From GWB2-37-7 sp942492835 (GTDB lineage: Bacteria; Bacillota; Clostridia; Lutisporales; Lutisporaceae), in the NCBI GenBank assembly GCA_942492835.1, contig OW818645.1, positions 434,001-498,000 on the forward strand: a stretch of DNA of 64,000 bases, in the 5' to 3' direction. The translations under genes were made by a program, and so were the position numbers. Of the stretch, positions 1-7,809 are shown piece after piece. Within the stretch, counting starts at the first letter, position 1. Every line of letters begins with the position of its first letter. The notes below the pieces were generated by a model that worked only from the letters and a program-made list of their open reading frames with translations, was not told the DNA's origin and searched no databases.

Positions 1-202
1 TCGAGTTATCATTTTGTGTATTAGTTTGATTACACATGCTTTGATTGCTCATATCTTGATTGTTCATGTTTTGGTTGTTCATGTTTTGGTTGTTCATGTT
101 TTGGTTGCTTGCGTTCTGATTGTTTGTATTTTGGTTGTTCATCATCATAGCCGCAGCCATTCCAAGCATACTACCAACTACTAATCCTCTTGTCAATTTC
201 AA
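1..202 (-). CDS. Asn/Met/Gln-rich small protein (partial)
   Basis: The reading frame opens with TTG at 202 behind a GAAGGGGTGA ribosome binding site and stays open to the left edge, so the C-terminus is missing. The N-terminus reads MKLTRGLVVGSMLGMAAAMM, a short glycine/alanine hydrophobic segment that could be a membrane anchor or weak signal. It is followed by tandem MNNQN-type repeats (at least four units), written by near-identical 15-bp DNA repeats. Short YtxH-like anchored peptides of Firmicutes look like this, but I cannot assign a family. It has the same orientation as the PRC-barrel gene upstream. Confidence 0.6.
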   Translation of the reverse strand, partial: MKLTRGLVVGSMLGMAAAMMMNNQNTNNQNASNQNMNNQNMNNQNMNNQDMSNQSMCNQTNTQNDNS

Positions 203-278
203 TTATATCACCCCTTCTTTTTTCTTATTTTTTGAACTTTATCAATAAAATAACCCTAACAAAATATGTAATAGAATA

Positions 279-767
279 TTAGTTTATCCTGTTACATACT
301 GTTATTCCATTACTACTAATATTATCTTTTAGGGTGCCACTAATATTAATAATTCTTCTACCGTTTATAAAATCATCCAAATAACCCTCAGAAAGCTCAT
401 AACCACTTATTGCACCAGTTAACAGGTTTATATATATATCAGTTAAAACACCATAAAAATCGTCTGTATTGCTCTTTACATCCTTTTTTAATATATCCTC
501 AAGCTGTAGGTAGCTTACTATCTCACTATGTTTAACCTTCTTTATACAATTTTCATCGGATATAATAACTCCGTTCATATCAATGGATATTATTCTTTCA
601 TAGGGGATTGTTTTACAATATTTTTTTATTGTTCCTTCCTTGCAAACTATAGCAACAAGCTTATTTTTATTACCATCTAACAATACTGATTTTACTGTAT
701 ATTTTGTATTATCTTCACTAAGAATTGTTTTAATTGGTAAATCCAACAAATCACTAATCCGAAACAA
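279..767 (-). CDS. PRC-barrel domain protein
   Basis: A 162-residue cytoplasmic protein starting with TTG at 767 behind AGGGGGGAT. Residues 1-75 and about 85-160 look like two successive PRC-barrel beta-domains: the N-terminal half opens with MFRISDLLDLPI and the second half contains DDFYGVLTDIYIN followed by GAISGYELSEG, typical of the fold. PRC barrels bind partner proteins or RNA; in Clostridia such two-barrel proteins often lie near mnmA and the isc genes, as here. The exact role is unknown. No signal peptide or transmembrane segment is visible. Confidence 0.7.
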   Translation of the reverse strand: MFRISDLLDLPIKTILSEDNTKYTVKSVLLDGNKNKLVAIVCKEGTIKKYCKTIPYERIISIDMNGVIISDENCIKKVKHSEIVSYLQLEDILKKDVKSNTDDFYGVLTDIYINLLTGAISGYELSEGYLDDFINGRRIINISGTLKDNISSNGITVCNRIN

Positions 768-870
768 TTAAATCCCCCCTTTATATTTTCTTTTTCTATT
801 TTTTGATATTCTAGCAGAAATAAAACTAAAAGATTTATCCAAAGACTCCTTAATTAACTGCTTTTCTCAC

Positions 871-901
871 AAAAAACAAAAGACCTAAAATGGTCTCTTG
901 C
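871..901 (-). terminator. Intrinsic terminator after the ferritin-like gene
   Basis: On the minus strand a short GAGACC / GGTCTT stem with an ATTTTA loop is followed by TTTGTTTTTTG. It sits directly downstream of the 915-1151 gene. Confidence 0.6.
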
Positions 902-914
902 TTTATAACACTAA

Positions 915-1151
915 TTATTGCTCATCTGAATGATGTGATGTAGTTCCTACGCTGTTATCAAATTCGTTAAAAAGCTCTCTTAACTCATGTGCTTGTTTAC
1001 CTTGTTCTTCTGCAAACTTCTTAAATACTTGTGCTACATCTTTGTTTTCTAACCTTTTTGAATACATTTCAAAATCTCTTACCATTTCCATTGAGTTTAC
1101 CCAAGCTCTTTGAAGACAGTCTCTTGCGTTCATTGAATTATTTTGTTCCAT
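915..1151 (-). CDS. Small ferritin-like / rubrerythrin-like helical protein
   Basis: I place the start at the ATG at 1151 (MEQNNSMNARDCLQ), because the GGAGGG ribosome binding site overlaps an earlier in-frame ATG at 1166 and is well spaced for the later one. The product has 78 residues. It is predicted all-helical, with a ...DFEMYSKR...VFKKFAEEQGKQAHELRELF pattern that resembles one helical hairpin of the ferritin-like/rubrerythrin fold (E and H residues spaced as metal ligands). Full rubrerythrins are about twice this length, so this may be a two-helix homodimerising version. Clostridial spore-formers carry many such small proteins. The function is inferred from the fold only. Confidence 0.5.
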   Translation of the reverse strand: MEQNNSMNARDCLQRAWVNSMEMVRDFEMYSKRLENKDVAQVFKKFAEEQGKQAHELRELFNEFDNSVGTTSHHSDEQ

Positions 1152-1381
1152 ATATAAGCCCTCCATATTTCACATATATTATTTCTATTAATAATTTGTC
1201 AATTTTATCATATTTTTATGCTGTTAAATTTTTGAACAAAATAAAAGGATTTTATTTTGCATGTATTGACAAAACTGTATCTATATGCATAGACATAATA
1301 TAAAATAACATATAAAATAGTAAATGCAATCTATTTAACTTTTTATGTATTATAAAAAATATTACCAAGGGAGAGATAAGA

Positions 1382-1672
1382 TTGAATAAAAAAATTTCAT
1401 TTATTCTGGTATTATGTTTATTAATAGGATGTTTTACTCTAAATGCCTATGCGGTGACTTGTTGTAGTAATCAAGTTCTAAGATCATATACTATTCAGAC
1501 ACCTCTTTCAAGTACTACTTTTAGTGATTACTGTCCTATACATGGAAGAATTACTGTGACTCAAGTTAAATATGAAGTTCAAAAATATGTATATTGTGGA
1601 AACTGTGATTACGAAGCAGGACCTTATATTACTTATAGATACCCAAGTTATTATTCATGTGGTTGCAGGTAA
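1382..1672 (+). CDS. Secreted cysteine-rich small protein
   Basis: The start codon is TTG at 1382, five bases after GGGAGAG. Residues 1-24 form a clear Sec signal peptide (KK, then a long hydrophobic core, cleavage after AYA). The mature chain of about 72 residues has seven cysteines in a zinc-ribbon-like or disulfide pattern: CC, CPIHG, YCGNC and a terminal SCGC. No family is recognised. It is a monocistronic gene with its own terminator at 1711-1759. A secreted antimicrobial, structural or metal-binding role is possible but not shown by the sequence. Confidence 0.6.
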   Translation: MNKKISFILVLCLLIGCFTLNAYAVTCCSNQVLRSYTIQTPLSSTTFSDYCPIHGRITVTQVKYEVQKYVYCGNCDYEAGPYITYRYPSYYSCGCR

Positions 1673-1710
1673 TAGTTATTAAAATATAGATATAATGCGT
1701 AATATAAGTT

Positions 1711-1759
1711 AAATAGAAGCAAAAAGATTAGCTTTATGCTAATCTTTTTGCTTCTATTT
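1711..1759. terminator. Bidirectional terminator, 22-bp perfect stem
   Basis: A perfect 22-bp inverted repeat with a TTTAT loop lies between 1711 and 1759, with A-rich and T-rich outer arms. It lies between the converging secreted-peptide gene and mnmA and includes the mnmA stop codon, so it serves both. Confidence 0.85.
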
Positions 1760-2848
1760 CCTATTCTCTATAGTTCCTCCACCTACAATATAGTCTCCAT
1801 CGTAGAAAACTACTGATTGCCCTGGAGTTATTGCTCTTTGCGGCTCATCAAAAACCACCTTAACCTTGTCTTTCCCTAAAGGTTCTATTATACAGTCCGC
1901 TTCTTGTGCACTATATCGAATTTTTGCTTTTACCTTCATTGATTTTTCTAGGTTTTCAAAAATTATATAATTCAAATCAGTAGCTATAAGCTCCTTGCTA
2001 AATACCTCTTTCTCATCACCCAATACAACAAGATTCCTATCAGGTATTAGCTCCACTACAAACATTGGTTTGCCAAAGGCGATACCTAAACCCTTTCGTT
2101 GTCCTATTGTGTAATGCACTATCCCATTATGCTTACCTAGAACATTACCCTTTGTGTCCACAAAATATCCAGGTTTTACAGCATTAGGTCTTCTCTCAGA
2201 AAGGAACCTTGCATAGTTATCATCATCTACAAAGCATATTTCTTGGCTATCTGGCTTACTTGCTACTCCCAGATGTTGCTGATGGGCGATTTCTCGTATC
2301 TGCTCCTTGTGATAATCTCCAAGAGGCATTAGAGTGGCTGATAGTTGCTTCTGTGTCAGATTGTACAATGCATAGGTCTGATCCTTCTTAATAGTAGCAG
2401 ATTTCTTTAGTACATATCTTTGATAATGCTCATCAAAGCCAACTCTTGCATAATGTCCTGTGGATACATAATCTGCTTCAAGGGCTCTTGCTTTATCCAG
2501 CAAGGCTTCAAACTTAATGTATCTGTTGCAGGCTATACAGGGGTTTGGAGTTCTTCCTAAAAAATACTCTTCCACAAAATAATCAATTACTTTTTTCTCA
2601 AATATTTGTTTAAAATTCACTACATAAAAAGGAATATCAAGCTTATCGCATACACGTCTCGCATCTTCTACAGCAGAAAGTGAGCAGCAGCCCCCTTCTC
2701 TTTCAAAGGCTTCCTCTCTCATGTCCTGCCATATCTGCATTGTGATACCTATTACATCATAACCTTGTTCTTTTAAAAGGTATGCAGCGACAGAGCTATC
2801 CACTCCGCCGCTCATCCCTATAACAACACGTTTTTTCAAAAGTGACAC
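1754..2848 (-). CDS. mnmA: tRNA-specific 2-thiouridylase MnmA
   Basis: MnmA makes the 2-thio group of wobble uridine 34 in tRNA-Lys, -Glu and -Gln using ATP and persulfide sulfur from a cysteine desulfurase. The PP-loop GMSGGVDSS is at residues 11-19; the catalytic cysteine pair is Cys104 in NPCIACNRYIKF and the Cys of SQEICFVDDDNY near residue 200; TIGQRKGLG is near residue 245. The length (364) is normal. The frame opens with GTG at 2848, immediately after the iscU stop. A TTG at 2839 (MKKRVVIGMSGG) is better spaced from AGGTG and may be the true start. It is the last gene of the iscR-iscS-iscU-mnmA operon, which puts the sulfur donor and user together. Confidence 0.95.
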   Translation of the reverse strand: MSLLKKRVVIGMSGGVDSSVAAYLLKEQGYDVIGITMQIWQDMREEAFEREGGCCSLSAVEDARRVCDKLDIPFYVVNFKQIFEKKVIDYFVEEYFLGRTPNPCIACNRYIKFEALLDKARALEADYVSTGHYARVGFDEHYQRYVLKKSATIKKDQTYALYNLTQKQLSATLMPLGDYHKEQIREIAHQQHLGVASKPDSQEICFVDDDNYARFLSERRPNAVKPGYFVDTKGNVLGKHNGIVHYTIGQRKGLGIAFGKPMFVVELIPDRNLVVLGDEKEVFSKELIATDLNYIIFENLEKSMKVKAKIRYSAQEADCIIEPLGKDKVKVVFDEPQRAITPGQSVVFYDGDYIVGGGTIENRK

Positions 2849-3220
2849 CTACTTATTGTGTTTTTTTTGATAATCCTCAATAGCTGACTTTACAGCTTCT
2901 TCTGCTAATACTGAGCAGTGAAGCTTTTGTGGTGGTAGACCCTCAAGAGCCTCAACTACTGCTTTGTTTGTAAGCTTTAGAGCTTCATCTACACTTTTTC
3001 CCTTAATCATTTCAGTAGCCATACTGCTTGTTGCTATAGCTGCACCACAGCCATAGGTCTTAAATTTTACATCTACTATAGTATCATCCTCTATCTTTAG
3101 ATATATCTTCATTATATCTCCACATTTGGCATTTCCAACCTCACCTACGCCATCTGCATTTTCAATTTCTCCAACATTTCTTGGACATGAAAAATGATCC
3201 ATTACCTTTTCTGTATACAT
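2849..3220 (-). CDS. iscU: Fe-S cluster scaffold IscU/NifU N-terminal type
   Basis: The scaffold on which IscS-derived sulfur and iron assemble into [2Fe-2S]/[4Fe-4S] clusters. The start is the ATG at 3220 (MYTEKVMDHF), one base after the iscS stop, with the AAAGGAGG site inside the end of iscS; an upstream in-frame ATG at 3247 would ignore that site. The product is 123 residues. The three ligand cysteines are present in NAKCGD, YGCGAA and LPPQKLHCSVL. LPPQK occupies the place of the LPPVK chaperone-binding loop. Translational coupling to iscS is likely. Confidence 0.93.
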   Translation of the reverse strand: MYTEKVMDHFSCPRNVGEIENADGVGEVGNAKCGDIMKIYLKIEDDTIVDVKFKTYGCGAAIATSSMATEMIKGKSVDEALKLTNKAVVEALEGLPPQKLHCSVLAEEAVKSAIEDYQKKHNK

Positions 3221-3221
3221 A

Positions 3222-4400
3222 TTATCTTCCTCCTTTAATCTTCTCATACAATGGAGACATTTGTCTCAATCTGTCTACTATTTCAGGTAGAACTTCTAGT
3301 ACATAATCTACATCATCTTCTGTATTAACATCTCCTAAAGAGAGTCTAAGTGATCCATGTGCAATCTCATGGGGTAAACCTATTGCCAAAAGCACATGTG
3401 AGGGCTCCAAGGAACCAGAGCTGCAAGCAGAACCACTTGAACCTGCTATACCCTTTATATCAAGGTTAAGTAGTAAAGATTCTCCTTCTATAAATTCAAA
3501 GCAAAAGCTTGTATTACCTGACAGGCGCTTTTCTGGATGTCCATTTAGTCTTGTATATGGAACCTTCTCCATAACACCCTTTATAAGCATGTCTCGGAGC
3601 TTAGTAATTCTGTTGTTGTACTCGTCAAAATGTTCATATGCAAGCTCTATAGCTTTACCAAGTCCTATTATCCCTGGAACATTCTCTGTTCCTGCTCTTC
3701 TCTTTCTTTCCTGCTCACCACCGTGTATTATTCCGATAAGCTTTACACCTTTTTTAATATATAAGGCTCCAACACCCTTAGGGCCATAGAATTTATGAGC
3801 TGATAAAGACAGCATGTCTATATTTTGCTCTTTTACATCTATGCGTATGTTTCCTATTGCTTGAACTGCATCTGTATGAAAATATACGCCCTTCTCCTTC
3901 GCAATTTTGCTTATTTCTTCTATAGGCTGTATTGTACCAATTTCATTATTTGCATACATTATTGTTATTAATATCGTCTTATCTGTAATGGCTTTTCTTA
4001 GATCCTCAGGATTTATCATACCGTATTGGTCAACGTCTAAATATGTAACATCAAACCCTTCTTTTTCAAGATATTCACAGGTATGAATTACTGCTGGGTG
4101 CTCTATTTTGCTAGTTATTATATGATTGCCCTTAGCTTTGTTTGCAAAAGCAACTCCTTTAATTGCCAAGTTGTCAGATTCTGAGCCACCTGCTGTAAAG
4201 TATATTTCTTCAGGTAGTGCACCTATAGCCTTTGCTACTCTGCTTCTTGCTATATCAATATTTTTCTTTACTTCTCTACCAAATTGATGGATACTAGACG
4301 GATTACCAAAATAATCAGTGAAGAACGGAAGCATCTCATTTAACACTTCTTTATTTGTATAAGTTGTAGCCGCGTGATCCATGTATGTGTGCTTATTCAC
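3222..4400 (-). CDS. iscS: Cysteine desulfurase IscS/NifS
   Basis: A PLP enzyme that converts cysteine to alanine and passes persulfide sulfur to IscU and MnmA. It starts with GTG at 4400 behind GAAGGAGAG and overlaps the end of iscR by 8 bp. Diagnostic features are DHAATTYTN at the N-terminus, HTDAVQ (PLP-stacking His and Asp), Lys203 in SAHKFYGPKG (Schiff base) and Cys326 in GSACSSGSLEPS (the persulfide carrier). At 392 residues it is full length. It is the second gene of the isc-mnmA operon. Confidence 0.95.
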   Translation of the reverse strand: MNKHTYMDHAATTYTNKEVLNEMLPFFTDYFGNPSSIHQFGREVKKNIDIARSRVAKAIGALPEEIYFTAGGSESDNLAIKGVAFANKAKGNHIITSKIEHPAVIHTCEYLEKEGFDVTYLDVDQYGMINPEDLRKAITDKTILITIMYANNEIGTIQPIEEISKIAKEKGVYFHTDAVQAIGNIRIDVKEQNIDMLSLSAHKFYGPKGVGALYIKKGVKLIGIIHGGEQERKRRAGTENVPGIIGLGKAIELAYEHFDEYNNRITKLRDMLIKGVMEKVPYTRLNGHPEKRLSGNTSFCFEFIEGESLLLNLDIKGIAGSSGSACSSGSLEPSHVLLAIGLPHEIAHGSLRLSLGDVNTEDDVDYVLEVLPEIVDRLRQMSPLYEKIKGGR

Positions 4401-4842
4401 TATAGCTCTCTCCTTCTATATTATTGTTTAGTTTTTTGTAATCATTTAACATATCTTGCAGTGTAATCGAATCAATTACATTGTTTATACTATCCATTAT
4501 CTTCTCCCATATTGGACGAGTTACACAGCATTCAGCTTTTCCACACTCAGGTTCATCATTTAAAACACAATCGGATGGTGCCAAGGGACCTTCTAAAGTC
4601 CGTATAATTATACCTACAGTAATATCTGCTGGTGCTCTTGAAAGCGTGTAGCCTCCTTGAGCTCCTCTTACGCTGTTTACCAAGCCAGCTTTCTTCAGAT
4701 GTGATATAAGCTGCTCAAGATAGGTTTCGGACAACATCAAATTTTTAGCAATGTCCTTTAAAGACATTGTTCCTTCACCATATTTCTTAGCAAGCTCAAG
4801 CATCATTTTTAGTCCATATCTGCCCTTTGTTGAAAGTATCAA
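4393..4842 (-). CDS. iscR: Rrf2-family regulator IscR
   Basis: A winged-helix repressor that senses Fe-S status. The TTG start at 4842 follows a perfect GGAGGTGA site. Residues 1-80 match the Rrf2 DNA-binding domain (STKGRYGLKMMLEL; YLEQLISHLKKAGLV; RGAQGGYTLSR). The cluster-binding loop has Cys92, Cys100, Cys105 and Cys106, matching the three-Cys pattern of IscR. It heads the isc operon and lies just downstream of a perfect palindrome (4862-4878), so it probably represses its own operon. Confidence 0.9.
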   Translation of the reverse strand: MILSTKGRYGLKMMLELAKKYGEGTMSLKDIAKNLMLSETYLEQLISHLKKAGLVNSVRGAQGGYTLSRAPADITVGIIIRTLEGPLAPSDCVLNDEPECGKAECCVTRPIWEKIMDSINNVIDSITLQDMLNDYKKLNNNIEGESYSE

Positions 4843-4861
4843 TATAATTCACCTCCGAATC

Positions 4862-4878
4862 CCTAGTTAATAACTAGG
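4862..4878. promoter_or_regulatory. Palindromic candidate IscR operator
   Basis: CCTAGTTA-A-TAACTAGG is a perfect 8-1-8 palindrome between the iscR -10 box and ribosome binding site. Its location downstream of the start point suits a repressor roadblock; assignment to IscR is inferred from position. Confidence 0.55.
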
Positions 4879-4889
4879 ATTTCATTTTT

Positions 4890-4918
4890 AGAATATCATA
4901 GCATAAAATCATTGTCAA
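4890..4918 (-). promoter_or_regulatory. Promoter of the isc-mnmA operon
   Basis: On the minus strand, TTGACA (4918-4913) and TATTCT (4895-4890) are separated by exactly 17 bp, a good SigA-type promoter reading into iscR. Confidence 0.65.
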
Positions 4919-4989
4919 TATTAATTTCTACTTTTTTAGTCGGATATAAATTAGTTTTAGCAGTATTTACATTATTATGTATTTATTCA

Positions 4990-5080
4990 ACAAAAAGTGG
5001 TACAGCTACATTCCAAGCAGAATATAGCTGTACCTTTCTATATCAACTGCAGCCGAAAGCTCTTTCGACTGCAGAAGTTG
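4990..5080 (-). terminator. Tandem hairpins ending the nucleotide-sugar operon
   Basis: Two stem-loops lie between ugd and iscR. 5044-5080 pairs two CTGCAG-containing arms around CGAAAG/CTTTCG. 4999-5034 pairs GGTACAGCTA with TAGCTGTACC and on the minus strand is followed by ACTTTTTGTT. The second is a probable terminator for the operon ending with ugd; the first may be an accessory structure. Confidence 0.55.
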
Positions 5081-5137
5081 TATTTTCTTTTAATATAATA
5101 TATGCTAAAGATGCAAAAATGTTAAACTTATCATTTT

Positions 5138-6496
5138 TTACTTGTCTATTCCTATACCAGAATAGACTATTTCGGACTTTTCCATTTCCTTCTTATCATA
5201 TATTCTACGTCCATCTACAACTACTGCCCTTTTCATAAGTTTTATGAAATCCTTAGGCTTTATCTTCTTGTATATATCCCATGCAGTTACAAGCAATGCT
5301 GCATCAGCATCACTTAATGCTTCCCTATAATTTTTCATAAGCTTTAAACCTTCTATGCCGCTTAATTCTTTTTTTGTATTTACAATAGCTTGTGGGTCAG
5401 TGGCGTATACTAAAGCACCTTTTTCCAGTAGTTCCTTTATAATTATTAAGGCTGGGGATTCTCTTATATCATCAGTATCTGCCTTGAAGGCTATTCCTAA
5501 TACTGCGATTTTCTTATCCTTTATATCACCAATAAGCTCCTCTAATTTCTTTATCATTCTTGTAGGCTGTATTTCATTTATCTTAAGCACTGCTTCCAGC
5601 ATTTCAGGATTATATTTATTTTGTATTGAGTGTGTTACCAAAGCTTTTACATCCTTTGGAAAACAGCTTCCTCCAAAGCCACAGCCAGGCTTAAGATATT
5701 GTGCAATTCCCGGCAGTAATATCTTAGATTTGTTTCTGATAGATATTCTTTTATCTAATATCAGTCCATTAATTACATCGATTGAATCGATATCCCCAAC
5801 ACTTTCGCATATGTTTGAAATCTCATTTCCAAAAGAAATCATAGCAGCCAAAAAAGAATTAGAGGTATATTTAATCATTTCAGCTGTTCTTAAATTAACC
5901 TTTAAAATAGGTGCGTTAAAGCAATCTCTATATATTCCTGCCATAGTCTCATAACTCTTATCATCATATGCTCCTATCACAATCCTGTCGGGATTCATGA
6001 AATCATCTACTGCACAGCCTTCTCTCAAAAATTCTGGATTCATCGCAAGTCCAAAACTGCCCACTATCTTCTGTGAGGTTTCTTCAAGAAGCTTCTTTAC
6101 AATACCATCTGTTGTAGATGGTACTACAGTACTTTTGATACAAACCACATGATAGGCATCCTTATCCTCCAAAATACTTCCTATTTCCTTTGCACAATTC
6201 TCTATATAAGAAAGGTCAATAGCTCCAGCTTTAAAAGGAGTACCTACAGCGATAATAGTAACTTCAGAATTATTTATAGCGAACTCCAAATCAGATGTAG
6301 CAATAAGCCGTTTCTCCCTTACCACTTCTTCAAGCATTTCAGTAAGCTTAGGCTCATAGATAGGGCATATCATATTGTTAATTTTCTTTATTATATCAGG
6401 CTTCTTATCAACACAAATTACATCATGTCCCTTTTTCGCTAGACATACTCCTGTCACTAAACCAACATATCCTGTTCCAACAATAGAAATATTCAT
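5138..6496 (-). CDS. ugd: UDP-glucose 6-dehydrogenase
   Basis: NAD-dependent oxidation of UDP-glucose to UDP-glucuronate. The N-terminal Rossmann motif is GTGYVGLVTG (7-16). Other hallmarks are MNPEFLREG (152-160), EMIKYTSNSFLA and the catalytic Cys278 in GFGGSCFPKD. At 452 residues it is full length for the UDP-glucose/GDP-mannose dehydrogenase family. The ATG at 6496 follows AAGGAG. It is the last gene of an eight-gene operon and lies near a UDP-glucuronate-decarboxylase-like SDR (7810-8871), so the product is probably turned into UDP-xylose or a related pentose for surface glycans. Confidence 0.92.
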   Translation of the reverse strand: MNISIVGTGYVGLVTGVCLAKKGHDVICVDKKPDIIKKINNMICPIYEPKLTEMLEEVVREKRLIATSDLEFAINNSEVTIIAVGTPFKAGAIDLSYIENCAKEIGSILEDKDAYHVVCIKSTVVPSTTDGIVKKLLEETSQKIVGSFGLAMNPEFLREGCAVDDFMNPDRIVIGAYDDKSYETMAGIYRDCFNAPILKVNLRTAEMIKYTSNSFLAAMISFGNEISNICESVGDIDSIDVINGLILDKRISIRNKSKILLPGIAQYLKPGCGFGGSCFPKDVKALVTHSIQNKYNPEMLEAVLKINEIQPTRMIKKLEELIGDIKDKKIAVLGIAFKADTDDIRESPALIIIKELLEKGALVYATDPQAIVNTKKELSGIEGLKLMKNYREALSDADAALLVTAWDIYKKIKPKDFIKLMKRAVVVDGRRIYDKKEMEKSEIVYSGIGIDK

Positions 6497-6501
6497 AACA
6501 T

Positions 6502-7302
6502 CTACTCCTTATCTAAAGACATAATATATTTGCTTTTACCATACCAAAAGGGCGTATTGTTTTTTAGCTCCTGTTCTATAACTTCTAAATCCTTAATTGT
6601 ATCAGCAGCTGCCCAATAGCCTTTATGCTGATAAACTGCAAGTTGCCTGTCATCTGTCAGTCTTTTTAGGGGCTTCCTCTCTAAAATACAATCCCTGTTA
6701 TCATCAATGTATTTAAAAGCTTCTCTACTTAGAACAAAGAAACCACCATTTATTATTCCATCAAGCTTTGGCTTCTCTGTAAAAGAATCAGCTATGTCAT
6801 CATTTACATTAATAAAGCCATATTGACTATCTTTTTGTATGCCCGTGACTGTAGCTAGCTTCCCTTTTGTCTTATGAAACTCATAGAGCTTATTTATGTC
6901 TATATCTGAGATACCATCACCATAGGTAAGAAAGCAGTCCTCATGCCCAATATATGGTTCTGCTTGCTTAACACGCCCTCCCGTCATTGTATCCTCACCA
7001 GTCTCCAAGAAGGTTATCTTCCATGGCTCCACATCTTCTAGTAATTGTATATTCGTTGTTCCATTGATATTGTCTAGAATAAAACTGCTGTTTTTCCAAG
7101 CATAGTCCATAAAGTATTCCTTGATAGCCTCACTTTTATATCCGAGAAGCAATATGAAATCATTATAACCATAGTAGCAAAATAACTTCATTATGTGCCA
7201 AAGCAGGGGCTTTCTGTCTACTAATGCCATTGGCTTTGGGTTATCACTGGTAAATTCCTTCATCCTAAGTCCTTTACCTCCGCATAAAATCAGCACCTTC
7301 AA
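6502..7302 (-). CDS. rfbF: Glucose-1-phosphate cytidylyltransferase (RfbF-like)
   Basis: Transfers CMP from CTP to glucose-1-phosphate, giving CDP-glucose, the entry to CDP-dideoxyhexoses. The TTG at 7302 (reading KVLILCGGKG) is chosen because GAGGTG precedes it; the frame extends upstream to 7365 without a better site. Motifs are LCGGKGLRM, NPKPMALVDRKPLLWHIMKL, LTYGDGISD, NGGFFVLS and a C-terminal YWAAADTIKDLEVIEQE block, all in the RfbF order; 266 residues is close to the usual 257. No obvious CDP-glucose 4,6-dehydratase is present in the window unless one of the two neighbouring SDRs serves. Confidence 0.85.
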   Translation of the reverse strand: MKVLILCGGKGLRMKEFTSDNPKPMALVDRKPLLWHIMKLFCYYGYNDFILLLGYKSEAIKEYFMDYAWKNSSFILDNINGTTNIQLLEDVEPWKITFLETGEDTMTGGRVKQAEPYIGHEDCFLTYGDGISDIDINKLYEFHKTKGKLATVTGIQKDSQYGFINVNDDIADSFTEKPKLDGIINGGFFVLSREAFKYIDDNRDCILERKPLKRLTDDRQLAVYQHKGYWAAADTIKDLEVIEQELKNNTPFWYGKSKYIMSLDKE

Positions 7303-7375
7303 ATTTTTCACCTCTAATATTTTAATCTCAATACAAAGTATGCAAACAAGCCATTTGAAGTGCAAATAATATGCT

Positions 7376-7783
7376 CTATTTAATAATATTTATAGGGAAA
7401 GTATCAGTGTCAGCGTCAGTGTATTCCTTAAGTGATACTGCCAATACTATAAGTGGTACCTCCGATTCGTTTTTTATTGCATGTACTGTGTATGGATCTA
7501 TTCTCAAAGCTTGATTATCATCAGCTTTTAGCTTTTTTATCTCTATAGTATTTAGGTTTATATCTCCAATTGCTATCAATGCTTCACCAGATAAAACAGT
7601 AAAATATTCAATTGTTTTCTTGTGATAATGATTCCCTCTTACAGTGCCTTTTTCTGAATAAAGCACATATACCTCTTCTATTTCTTGACCAAGCTCTAGC
7701 ATACTCTTAACAGCAGCTTTTTTAAGCTGACCTCTATAGTCTATGTGTGTTTTTATGCCTATTAGTTCATACCCCTTTCCCAT
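7376..7783 (-). CDS. Cupin sugar-modifying protein (FdtA/WxcM-like)
   Basis: A 135-residue single cupin. RGNHYHKKTIEYFTVLSGEA holds the cupin HxH signature and DPYTVHAIKNES the second motif. FdtA/WxcM and RmlC-like cupins isomerise or epimerise 4-keto-6-deoxy nucleotide sugars; RG.HYHK is typical of that group. The ATG at 7783 has GGGGTTGAT upstream. Placed between rfbF and two SDRs, it most likely acts on the keto-sugar intermediate of this operon. The substrate cannot be read from sequence. Confidence 0.65.
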   Translation of the reverse strand: MGKGYELIGIKTHIDYRGQLKKAAVKSMLELGQEIEEVYVLYSEKGTVRGNHYHKKTIEYFTVLSGEALIAIGDINLNTIEIKKLKADDNQALRIDPYTVHAIKNESEVPLIVLAVSLKEYTDADTDTFPINIIK

Positions 7784-7809
7784 TTTATCAACCCCAATAC
7801 TAACTTTTA

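Noticed and set aside
60..130. Tandem 15-bp repeats as a mobile or CRISPR element
   Set aside because: They encode the MNNQN repeats of the partial gene at the left edge.
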